Positions 37,409 through 44,778 of a stretch of 50,697 nt of DNA are shown piece after piece. The notes below the pieces were generated by a model. The model was not told the origin of the DNA. It saw only the letters and a list, made by a program, of their open reading frames with translations, and made no database searches. The first letter of the stretch is position 1; each line of letters starts with the position of its first letter. Source of the stretch: Candidatus Melainabacteria bacterium (GTDB lineage Bacteria; Cyanobacteriota; Vampirovibrionia; Gastranaerophilales; Gastranaerophilaceae); contig QHME01000015.1 of NCBI GenBank assembly GCA_003258735.1, forward strand, positions 1 to 50,697, written 5' to 3'. The position numbers were made by a program, and so were the translations under genes.

Positions 37409-38458
37409 CTACATACCTTCAAAGTAATTAATTTTCATCGCAGTACGTACATTATGCATTGTTTTTGCAGCAACCTCACGAGCTTCGGCAGTTCCTTTTT
37501 TCAAGATTTCATAAACATCCGGAACTCGTTGTTCCCACATTTTGCGACGAGTTCTGATTGGTTCTAATTCTTTTTGAATAACATTATTTAAAAATTTCTT
37601 AACTTTAACATCACCTAAGCCACCACGTTGATAATGAGCTTTTAGCTCATCAAGATTTTTGTACTCAGGTAAAAATTCTGTAAAATACTCATCCTTACAA
37701 AAAGCATCCAAATAAATAAATACCGGATTATTTTCAGTTTCACCAGGGTCTTCTATTCTTAAATGGTTAGGGTCAGTAAACATCGACATTATTTTCTTTT
37801 TAATATCCTCAGGTTCATCTGACAAATAGATACAATTGCCTAATGATTTACTCATTTTAGCCTTACCATCAGTTCCAGGAAGACGTAAACATGCACTATT
37901 TTGAGGCAATAAGATGTTAGGTTCAACAAGAGTTTCACCATACAAGGTATTGAACTTGTGGACGATTTCTCGACATTGTTCAATCATTGGTTTTTGGTCT
38001 TCTCCTGCCGGAACCGTATTTGCTCCAAATGCAGTAATATCAGCAGCTTGACTAATCGGATAAGCTAAGAACCCCATCGGAATATTGGCCTCAAAATTTC
38101 TCATTTTGATTTCAGATTTTACGGTAGGATTTCTTTGGGCGCGAGAAACAGTTACCAAATTCATATAATAAAAAGTCAGCTCAGTTAATTCAGGAATCAT
38201 TGATTGAATTAGAATTGTAGATTTTTCTGGGTCAATACCACAAGCCAAGTAATCAAGCGCAACTTCAATAATATTATCACGCACTTTTTGCGGATTTTCA
38301 GCGTTATCGGTCAAAGCTTGAGCATCAGCAATCATAATAAAGATTTTGTCATAATCGCCAAAATTTTGAATTGCAACACGTTCACGCAAAGAGCCCACAT
38401 AATGTCCAATATGAAGCCTGCCTGTTGGTCTATCGCCCGTTAATATAACTTTTCCCAT
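37409..38458 (-). CDS. trpS: Tryptophanyl-tRNA synthetase
   Basis: 349 residues, full length. Class I synthetase that charges tRNA-Trp. The HIGH motif is in GRLHIGHYVGSL, the KMSKS motif in GKAKMSKSLGN, and the substrate-binding region in ADAQALTD and GEDQKPMIEQCREI. A long C-terminal helical part follows. It lies between two small orphan genes of the same direction; no T-box leader is visible. Confidence 0.96.
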   Translation of the reverse strand: MGKVILTGDRPTGRLHIGHYVGSLRERVAIQNFGDYDKIFIMIADAQALTDNAENPQKVRDNIIEVALDYLACGIDPEKSTILIQSMIPELTELTFYYMNLVTVSRAQRNPTVKSEIKMRNFEANIPMGFLAYPISQAADITAFGANTVPAGEDQKPMIEQCREIVHKFNTLYGETLVEPNILLPQNSACLRLPGTDGKAKMSKSLGNCIYLSDEPEDIKKKIMSMFTDPNHLRIEDPGETENNPVFIYLDAFCKDEYFTEFLPEYKNLDELKAHYQRGGLGDVKVKKFLNNVIQKELEPIRTRRKMWEQRVPDVYEILKKGTAEAREVAAKTMHNVRTAMKINYFEGM

Positions 38459-38535
38459 AATCTTTCCTACCTAACCTTTCATAAATTCTATTATCTAATA
38501 GATGGAAAGTCTTTGTCAAGAATGATTGCAGTTAA

Positions 38536-39084
38536 TTAAAAACTATTTCGAAGAACAGTATACAAATCTTTTATTTCATAAAAATGATTTCTTAACCTTG
38601 ATAGAAGAGAATCTCTATCATAAGTTTTGTTGAACCTGCTCCACTGGCGCACATCAATTTTCATGTTATGCATTTCATCTAAACGATTCATTTTTTTGAA
38701 AGGTTCTTCTGCAATATGACTTTTTTTAGATGGCTGTAACCTTGAAAGAACAGATGTAATCATTCTAAAAGATTCCTCTTTAATCCTTGTTTTACGTTCA
38801 TTTGCAGGAATATTGATAAAAGATGAGCCCATCAAATGTTTTTCATCTACGCCACAAAAATGTTTTATATCATCAATCATGTAATCTAACCTTGCTTCAT
38901 GTACGGTTATAGTATCACCTGATTGCAAAAGCTTTGTTTTATATTGTCGAGTGCCTATACAAACAACATCATTATCGCCAAGTTTGCTAACTAACTTTTT
39001 AATCTCTCGTCTTTGTGAACGAGAAAACAACCTCGCCTTGTCTGACAAATCATAATGAGCACCAAATGTAATATTATTTTCCAT
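38536..39084 (-). CDS. Small orphan protein with ITFG motif, likely leaderless
   Basis: 182 residues, basic. It begins MENNITFGAHYDLSDKA, a further copy of the xFG N-terminus. The body is helical (SRSQRREIKKLVSKL) with a C-terminal RLRNHFYEIKDLYTVL segment. No known domain or signal peptide. TATAAT (39097-39092) ends 7 bases before the ATG and there is no Shine-Dalgarno, so transcription would begin at the start codon. Confidence 0.6.
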   Translation of the reverse strand: MENNITFGAHYDLSDKARLFSRSQRREIKKLVSKLGDNDVVCIGTRQYKTKLLQSGDTITVHEARLDYMIDDIKHFCGVDEKHLMGSSFINIPANERKTRIKEESFRMITSVLSRLQPSKKSHIAEEPFKKMNRLDEMHNMKIDVRQWSRFNKTYDRDSLLSRLRNHFYEIKDLYTVLRNSF

Positions 39085-39091
39085 AGTAAAT

Positions 39092-39097
39092 ATTATA
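39092..39097 (-). promoter_or_regulatory. -10 box abutting the start codon (leaderless candidate)
   Basis: TATAAT on the reverse strand, separated from the ATG at 39084 by 7 bases. No convincing -35. Confidence 0.45.
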
Positions 39098-39150
39098 ATA
39101 CTTGTAAAAATAAAATTTGCTATGGAAAATATTACATTTTAACTTATTTC

Positions 39151-41739
39151 TTATACCTGAAATTTAGGAATAACCACAACTGCATCTTGATACAAGAATT
39201 CATTTCCTCTATATTTTGCATTAGAGCCTTTGTAAGTTTGAACTGCACCTTTATTCGCAGCTTTAAATTGTTTGCTTGCTTTTTCTATATTTTCAGGAGT
39301 CGGATCAATGCCTTGTGCGGTTAAGGCTTCAGCTAACAATGTTCTATAACCTTTTCCTGCCGGAACTTTAAAAGATTGTCCTGCAACAGGGGCACTGTTT
39401 CCACTAACAGATGATGCACCATTACCACCGTTGTTTCCTGCACCATTTCCGCTAACGGCAGGGGTAGAACCGCCATTGCCACCGACACCTGCAGTATTAC
39501 CCGAAGTTCCTGAATTTAAAGGAGTAAGAGTAACACTAGTTGCCGCTTTTTTCACTTCATCCCTTGTCATAACAATTTCTTTTGTAGGATCCCAAGGATT
39601 GCGAAGATAAACTTTGTCACCCTCAACTTTAGAAATTGAAAATGCATGCCCGCCACCTTGTATAACCTTGCCATTTACAGTTTGCTGACTAACATTAAAA
39701 CCAACTGTCGCTGAGTAATTGTCTAGTTTGCCATCTTTACAATCCTGCTCAACTTTATCAAACATTGAATCCATTTGTTGACTTTGTTTTTTATCAACCT
39801 TAAATCCTCCAACAACAGACATGTTTAAGTTAGAATCAATACTGCAAACAGCATTATCTGTAGAATTACTATTTGGAGTTCTCTGATACTCCTGAGTTTC
39901 ACGACCGGTCAGCATAAATACAGCATCGCCAGCTTTACCACCGCTTAAATTATCCTTATTAACGCCTCTAACATGTAATGCTACTTCAAGATCTCTATCT
40001 GACATATTTGGTTTTGCTTTTTTCAAATCTGCTTTGTCATTTTTTGCATCTGTACGATATTGCTCATAAGAAACTTCTAGCAACAATACATCCTTGTCAC
40101 CTGTTGAATATTTTGGACCTGCTAATTTTGCCTTTTCATGAAGTTGAGATTCTGTATAAGTATAAGATTCTTTGATATTGATATCTTTTTCAGGAACACC
40201 TGCTGCTAAAAGTTTTTCGCGAACTTTCTTTGCTCCAGGGAAGGTAACTGTATACGTAGTTTCTCCAGTTTTTGGGTCTTTCCCTGTTGTGATAATCTTT
40301 TTCAAATCTTCGCGCCCTTGACTGGATTCTCTCAAAGAATTTAATCCTGCCAATAGATAACAGTCCCCACGTCCTTTTTGATATGAGGTATCAAAATTAC
40401 CATCAACCGCTGTAAAGTCATGAGTCGCAATAGTTTTACCATTTTTATCTTGAATTTCAGAACCGATTAAAACGCCATCCTTATCAAATTTATTTATGGT
40501 AATTTCTTTTACTGAACCATCTTTATTATATGCAATTTGTTTTGATGGAACTAAACCTTTTCTATTTTCTAAATTTGCACCTTCATAATGCTCTTCAACT
40601 TTTGCACCTCGTTTATAATAAGAAGTATCAATACTTTTCAACTTTCCTTTTTCATCAAAATTGCTAACTCGGCTATATGGTTTATTTTCTTTAGTACCGA
40701 TTTCAGTTTGCTTTTTAGGAGTTTTTCCATCGGCAGCATATTCAAATTTTGCTGTTATATCAGAAAGAACATCTCCTGTTTTTGCTTTCTGAATATTATG
40801 CTGAGTTGCTATTTTTCCATTCTTATTAAAAGTCTGTTCTGTGTGAGCAGATGAACCATCTTTATTCTTAGTATCATTGACTACAGAGATTGGTGTTTTT
40901 CCATCCGCAGCATAAGTCTTTGAGGTTACAGATGAGCTAGTAGTGGTACTTGATGAAACTTTAGCTGATGCTAGTTTTCCATTTTTATACTGTCTTGTTT
41001 CAACTTTTTTTGCCATAACTTTACCGTCAGCATTAGTAGTTGTACCTGTAATTTTAACAGGATTACCTGCAGCATCATTTTCGAACCTGATAGTAGTAGA
41101 TGTCGCTAATTTTCCATTTGTGGCATAAACATTTCTCTTTGTACCAATTTTATGACCATATTCATCATAAGAAATAGACTCTTTTGTACGCTGAGTAACC
41201 TGAGATTTTTCATCTTTTTTGACCTGCTCAGTACCAATCAAATTACCGGCTTTATCATAATTATAAGCAGTACTTACTGAACTAGAAGAAGTCTTAATAT
41301 TTTGAGAAACTACGCGTCCGTTAGCATCGTAATTACTTGCAACAGTAATTCCTTTCTTTGAATTATGCGTAACTCTACTAAAAGAACCATCATCATTTTT
41401 AGTTACAGTTGTTGTAACATCACCATTTTGTATAGTTGTTTTACCTGACTTTGTATCCGCAGAAGTTTTTAATTTTTCAAATTCTGATTTGTTACCAAAT
41501 CCAGCCTTTTCAAATTCTCTTGCAGACAAAGTATTATTACCTGCAGCTTTTTTCAAATCGGCAAGCAACACCTCTGCTTCTTCATTAGTAATAACACCAT
41601 CTCCGTTTTTATCATATTTTTTCATAAAAATTGGAGTATCTTTTGTTATCAGAGTACCATTAAGATTTTTGGTATTAAGTTTCGCCTTTGAACCTTTAAT
41701 ACTAAGATTTACATTCTGCTTTCCAACTGAATCAACCAT
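39151..41739 (-). CDS. Calpain-like cysteine protease with EF-hand and YD-like repeats
   Basis: 862 residues, no Sec signal. An EF-hand loop at 43-54 (DKNGDGVITNEE) has all Ca2+ ligands. Residues ~90-420 hold beta repeats like YD/RHS units (YDANGRVVSQ, YDKAGNLIGT, YDEYGHKIGT). The C2 calpain core then has GDCYLLAGLNSL with C460, GGHAFSISKVEG with H698 and RNPWD with N714, the full Cys-His-Asn triad. A Gly/Asn/Ser-rich linker leads to a C-terminal LysM-like or related segment (~785-862). AGAGG precedes the ATG. Could be a Ca2+-controlled effector or cell-surface protease. Confidence 0.88.
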   Translation of the reverse strand: MVDSVGKQNVNLSIKGSKAKLNTKNLNGTLITKDTPIFMKKYDKNGDGVITNEEAEVLLADLKKAAGNNTLSAREFEKAGFGNKSEFEKLKTSADTKSGKTTIQNGDVTTTVTKNDDGSFSRVTHNSKKGITVASNYDANGRVVSQNIKTSSSSVSTAYNYDKAGNLIGTEQVKKDEKSQVTQRTKESISYDEYGHKIGTKRNVYATNGKLATSTTIRFENDAAGNPVKITGTTTNADGKVMAKKVETRQYKNGKLASAKVSSSTTTSSSVTSKTYAADGKTPISVVNDTKNKDGSSAHTEQTFNKNGKIATQHNIQKAKTGDVLSDITAKFEYAADGKTPKKQTEIGTKENKPYSRVSNFDEKGKLKSIDTSYYKRGAKVEEHYEGANLENRKGLVPSKQIAYNKDGSVKEITINKFDKDGVLIGSEIQDKNGKTIATHDFTAVDGNFDTSYQKGRGDCYLLAGLNSLRESSQGREDLKKIITTGKDPKTGETTYTVTFPGAKKVREKLLAAGVPEKDINIKESYTYTESQLHEKAKLAGPKYSTGDKDVLLLEVSYEQYRTDAKNDKADLKKAKPNMSDRDLEVALHVRGVNKDNLSGGKAGDAVFMLTGRETQEYQRTPNSNSTDNAVCSIDSNLNMSVVGGFKVDKKQSQQMDSMFDKVEQDCKDGKLDNYSATVGFNVSQQTVNGKVIQGGGHAFSISKVEGDKVYLRNPWDPTKEIVMTRDEVKKAATSVTLTPLNSGTSGNTAGVGGNGGSTPAVSGNGAGNNGGNGASSVSGNSAPVAGQSFKVPAGKGYRTLLAEALTAQGIDPTPENIEKASKQFKAANKGAVQTYKGSNAKYRGNEFLYQDAVVVIPKFQV

Positions 41740-41876
41740 AATTATACCTCTTCTTATTACGTATATATATAAAAAAGATATAATTAGCTGTATTTCAGGA
41801 ATTATACTATTTGTTACAAATCTTTATAATAAAAAACTAACAGACAAAATTTAAAATTCAGGGATTTTAAAATAAA

Positions 41877-41885
41877 TGTTAAAAT
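41877..41885 (+). promoter_or_regulatory. Extended -10 of the 41905 gene
   Basis: TGTTAAAAT, 19 bases before the ATG; the -35 is weak. Confidence 0.4.
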
Positions 41886-41904
41886 CAAATAATAGGAGAA
41901 TAAT

Positions 41905-42255
41905 ATGAATCCACTAGCAGCATACGCAAACCCAAGTATCAAAAACTACGCAGTAAAAACAGGACAAATGGTTACAAAAATTCCTCTAAAAGATAATACT
42001 GATGCATATCTAATGACAAACGATAAATCTTGTGAAGTATTCTTATTAAAAGGAAAAGAAATTGTAGGCGGTAAGGGATTTCGCAGCACAAATGGCTTGG
42101 AACATGCCAAATTTTTCAAAGAAACAATCTTAGAACTTCAAGAACACGCCAAAAAGGGAGTTTCTGTATTTGGCGAATTTATCAAATCATGTGACTTGGT
42201 TACCCCACAAATTATGGACGATTTCCTCAAATCCTTAGAGAAAATGATAAAATAA
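41905..42255 (+). CDS. Small hypothetical protein
   Basis: 116 residues, soluble, no recognised domain. It begins MNPLAAYANPSIKNYAVKTG. AGGAGA lies 5 bases before the ATG, and a rho-independent terminator follows. Predicted beta strands (AYLMTNDKSCEVFLLKGKE) are followed by helices (FFKETILELQEHAKKG, QIMDDFLKSLEKMIK). Divergent from the calpain-like gene. Function unknown. Confidence 0.65.
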   Translation: MNPLAAYANPSIKNYAVKTGQMVTKIPLKDNTDAYLMTNDKSCEVFLLKGKEIVGGKGFRSTNGLEHAKFFKETILELQEHAKKGVSVFGEFIKSCDLVTPQIMDDFLKSLEKMIK

Positions 42256-42270
42256 AATTTCAACAACCCC

Positions 42271-42297
42271 AAAGAGCCTTTAAAAAGGCTCTTTTTT
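42271..42297 (+). terminator. Intrinsic terminator
   Basis: Stem aaagagcctt / aaggctcttt followed by T5. Confidence 0.85.
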
Positions 42298-42316
42298 AAT
42301 GTATTAATCTCAATAA

Positions 42317-42541
42317 ATGCAATATTTAAAATTGGGAAAATTTATTAAACAAAAAAGACAACAAAAAGGATTGTCCCTAAATAAGTTTGCAACAGAAGCA
42401 GAAATAGACCCAGCCATATTGTGCCGAATCGAAAATTTGCGTCAAGGGATAAAACTTGAGGTACTTGAAAAAATTTCATTAGCACTAAATATGAAAGTTT
42501 CTCAATTTTTATCTGAGTATGAAAAGCTTTATAAAATTTAG
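42317..42541 (+). CDS. Small XRE-family helix-turn-helix protein
   Basis: 74 residues, all one Cro/C1-type HTH: LGKFIKQKRQQKGLSLNKFA, then TEAEIDPAILCRIENLRQG and LEVLEKISLALNMKVSQFL. No extra domain, so it is a minimal DNA-binding protein, probably a dimer. No Shine-Dalgarno; a weak -10 (TATTAA) lies 9 bases before the ATG, so the mRNA may be leaderless. Confidence 0.75.
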   Translation: MQYLKLGKFIKQKRQQKGLSLNKFATEAEIDPAILCRIENLRQGIKLEVLEKISLALNMKVSQFLSEYEKLYKI

Positions 42542-42595
42542 AAATTTAACTTCGTAGCATTATAACTTTAAAATATTACTTGACGACAAAATTTT

Positions 42596-43264
42596 CTAAT
42601 AAACAGTATCCTTATAACTAAAATTAATATCAAGCCTAATATTGTCAAAATACTTCTTATAAAATGCAATTTGCTGCTTATATAATTCCACATTGTCAAC
42701 ACACTCATACCATTTTCTTTGAATTATTTGTTTCTTTTTTACATTAGGATAAAAAATATAACTATTTTGTGCAGTTTTTATTTCCAGCGAAAAATTTTCA
42801 ACATAAGTAGAACTTTCACCCCCCTTTTGAGAGTGTAAAGTATTGACATTTCCGCGTAATAAAACACTCACGACATCAGATTTATTAATTGAAAAATCAT
42901 ATTCTGAACAGGTATTTTTAAAAAAGATACTATCATCATTAAAGCATACATATTCAATATTCGGAGTTGAATAGAACTCTCTTTTATTTTTTAGATATCT
43001 GAATATACCTCTAATGAAATTTATAAAAAAATAAATAGGACAACAAACAAAAATAAAAAACATAGCTAAAGTTACCAACCAACCGGAAGAAACAACAATA
43101 GCAATAAGTTCTTTTAGCTCGTTAAAATAATTTCCTTCCGTACAATAGTATATAAAAATCATAAGAAATACTACATACATAAAAATGCCAATAAAATGAG
43201 AAATTGGGCAAAGTGGACTTATTTTTTCTGGAATATTGTAATTTATTGAGAAATCTATTTTCAT
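42596..43264 (-). CDS. Two-helix membrane protein of unknown function
   Basis: 222 residues from the ATG at 43264. The frame extends to a TTG at 43306, but TATAAT ends 7 bases before the ATG, so that start is favoured. Two hydrophobic segments, FIGIFMYVVFLMIFIYYC and LVTLAMFFIFVCCPIYFFIN, are followed by a soluble C-terminal domain (~105-222) with beta strands. This organisation is common in membrane proteins with a PH-like cytosolic domain, but no family was recognised. Composition is very AT-rich. Confidence 0.6.
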   Translation of the reverse strand: MKIDFSINYNIPEKISPLCPISHFIGIFMYVVFLMIFIYYCTEGNYFNELKELIAIVVSSGWLVTLAMFFIFVCCPIYFFINFIRGIFRYLKNKREFYSTPNIEYVCFNDDSIFFKNTCSEYDFSINKSDVVSVLLRGNVNTLHSQKGGESSTYVENFSLEIKTAQNSYIFYPNVKKKQIIQRKWYECVDNVELYKQQIAFYKKYFDNIRLDINFSYKDTVY

Positions 43265-43271
43265 TTGTTGT

Positions 43272-43277
43272 ATTATA
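43272..43277 (-). promoter_or_regulatory. -10 box abutting the start codon (leaderless candidate)
   Basis: TATAAT on the reverse strand, followed by acaacaa and the ATG at 43264. A weak TTTGAA lies about 17 bases further upstream. Confidence 0.45.
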
Positions 43278-43336
43278 TCATATTTATTAAATTCTTCAAA
43301 TTTCAAAATCGTAAATTTAATTCTATATTTTCAAAC

Positions 43337-43364
43337 AAAAAAAGAACCTTTAACAGGTTCTTTT
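43337..43364 (-). terminator. Intrinsic terminator of tRNA-Phe
   Basis: Reading leftward, aaaagaacctg is followed by its complement and a T run; arms are aaagaacct and aggttcttt. Confidence 0.8.
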
Positions 43365-43369
43365 AAAAA

Positions 43370-43445
43370 TGGTGCCGCAACTCGGAATTGAACCAAGGAC
43401 ACAGGGATTTTCAGTCCCTTGCTCTACCAACTGAGCTATTGCGGC
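43370..43445 (-). tRNA. tRNA-Phe (anticodon GAA)
   Basis: A 76-base cloverleaf. The acceptor stem is gccgcaa/ttgcggc and ends in an encoded ACCA. The D arm is gctcagttggtagagc, the anticodon loop ctgaaaa gives GAA, and the T loop is ggttcaattcc. The CCA is encoded, unlike in the tRNA-Lys gene here. Confidence 0.97.
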
Positions 43446-43483
43446 TTATTCAGTTTTCATAACCAATATCGGCTACGTTTTTT

Positions 43484-43511
43484 ATTATATGTGCTGAATA
43501 TTCAAAGTCAA
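43484..43511 (-). promoter_or_regulatory. Promoter of tRNA-Phe
   Basis: On the reverse strand, TTGACT (43511-43506), a 16-base spacer and a perfect TATAAT (43489-43484). Confidence 0.75.
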
Positions 43512-43560
43512 TAGTAAGTTTTAAAATTTTAGAGAAATTACAAATAAATATTACCAGTAC

Positions 43561-43602
43561 AAATAAGCAGAGCGAACACTAATGTGTTCGCTCTGCTTAT
43601 TT
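43561..43602 (-). terminator. Long hairpin downstream of infC
   Basis: A perfect 19-bp stem (43561-43579 with 43584-43602) and a 4-base loop, with a GC-rich centre. The T run is short, so termination is likely but not certain. Confidence 0.6.
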
Positions 43603-43631
43603 CATATATATATTTAAGTCGTCACTAACTC

Positions 43632-44171
43632 TTATGATTGTGGCCCTAGATACAATGTAACATTTCTACCTTCCATTTGAGGTTTCTTTTCCACCTGCAA
43701 TGGGTCATTCGCTAAATCAGCAAGGAATCTGTTAGCTAGTTCAAATGCAAGATTTGAGTGTTGCATTTCACGACCTCTTAACATTACAACGATTTTAACT
43801 TTGTTACCTTGTGAAATAAATTTTCTAACACTTTTTAATCTTACTTCGTAGTCATGAACATCAATTTTATAACGAACTTTTACCTCTTTTACTTCTACTA
43901 CGTGTTGTTTCTTTTTAGCTTCTTTTGCTTTTTTAGCTAATTCATATTTATATTTACCATAATCCAAAATTTTTGCTACAGGCGGAGCTTGATTAGGACT
44001 GATTAACACCAAATCTAAATCTGCGTCTTCTGCCATTTGCAAAGCTTTTGAAGTTGGAACAATACCATGATTTGTTCCTTTATCATCAATTAATCTTACT
44101 TCTTTAGAACGAATACGTTCATTCATTATTGTTTTATCTCTGTCTCGGGATGACCTATTATCGTTAGCTAT
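43632..44171 (-). CDS. infC: Translation initiation factor IF-3, probable AUA start
   Basis: The factor binds the 30S subunit and proofreads initiation. The core is clear: NERIRSKEVRLI, QMAEDADLDLVLISPNQAPP, GKYKYELAKKAKEAKKKQ, EVKVRYKIDVHDYEVR and VMLRGREM. The start is unusual. An ATG at 44126 would give 164 residues but has only a weak site. The strong AGGAG is 8 bases before an in-frame ATA at 44171, which adds 15 residues and gives 179. IF-3 genes often use rare starts (AUU in E. coli) for self-regulation. rpmI and rplT, the usual partners, are absent here. Confidence 0.93.
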   Translation of the reverse strand: MANDNRSSRDRDKTIMNERIRSKEVRLIDDKGTNHGIVPTSKALQMAEDADLDLVLISPNQAPPVAKILDYGKYKYELAKKAKEAKKKQHVVEVKEVKVRYKIDVHDYEVRLKSVRKFISQGNKVKIVVMLRGREMQHSNLAFELANRFLADLANDPLQVEKKPQMEGRNVTLYLGPQS

Positions 44172-44175
44172 GGTT

Positions 44176-44184
44176 TTATCTCCT
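44176..44184 (-). promoter_or_regulatory. Shine-Dalgarno deciding the infC start
   Basis: On the reverse strand TAGGAG lies 8 bases before the ATA codon at 44171-44169, the spacing expected for a start, and 53 bases before the ATG at 44126, too far to serve it. The rest of the 277-base gap to 44448 shows no further gene. Confidence 0.7.
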
Positions 44185-44448
44185 ATATTTAAGTAATACT
44201 ACGAGTTTATAATACCATGAACAAGAAAAACATGCTATATATTAAGCTTTCTTTGATATATCCATTTACGTTAAGATTTGTAACATCAGAAATTTTCACA
44301 ATTCTAAAGGGTTTTAACCTAATTCAAAAATTTTCAAATAAACATATTCTAAAGTTTATTCAAAAACTAACCGATAAATAACTTGTTAAAAGACAAAACA
44401 GATTAAGGATATTTACCCGAAGAAAAGTTAAATAAGGAGCATTTAAGT

Positions 44449-44592
44449 ATGGAAAACACACAGGCTGAATCAATTATCGCATCTATGGAAATTTCAAGAG
44501 TTGAGACTAAACAAGTTGATATCTCAGAACCAATCCAAAAATTATTCGACGAGTGTTTAAATTTTATTTCAGTGAACGATTTTAACATTTAA
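44449..44592 (+). CDS. Small acidic orphan protein (47 residues)
   Basis: MENTQAESIIASMEISRVET, then KQVDISEPIQKLFDECLNFI and a short tail SVNDFNI, ending at TAA 44590-44592. AGGAG lies 9 bases before the ATG. Acidic and helical, no known domain, no signal. Its position between a Shine-Dalgarno and a terminator hairpin supports it as a real small gene. Confidence 0.6.
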   Translation: MENTQAESIIASMEISRVETKQVDISEPIQKLFDECLNFISVNDFNI

Positions 44593-44615
44593 ACAAAGCC
44601 TGAAACCAAAAATGT

Positions 44616-44638
44616 ACCCACGGATATAATCCGTGGGT
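44616..44638 (+). terminator. Hairpin after the 47-residue gene
   Basis: A perfect 10-bp stem, acccacggat / atccgtgggt, loop ata, with a short T run after it. Confidence 0.6.
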
Positions 44639-44652
44639 TTCTAGCATCAATT

Positions 44653-44688
44653 AAAAAGAGTAAGAAAGCCTACTTTCTTACTCTTTTT
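44653..44688. terminator. Second, stronger hairpin terminator
   Basis: A perfect 16-bp stem, aaaaagagtaagaaag / ctttcttactcttttt, loop ccta. A-rich one side, T-rich the other, so it may work both ways and insulates the following TPR gene. Confidence 0.8.
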
Positions 44689-44778
44689 GTTTTACTATAC
44701 AGAAATTAACAATTAACCGCTTGTGTATATACAGAACAAATAACTTGTAATAAAATAGAGCCTGTGAAGGGAGCAAAC

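Noticed and set aside
41489..41854. 121-codon rightward open frame
   Set aside because: Mostly opposite the EF-hand region of the calpain-like gene, with no start signal.
43281..43306. TTG start for the two-helix membrane protein
   Set aside because: It would place the TATAAT inside the coding region and has no Shine-Dalgarno; the ATG at 43264 fits better.
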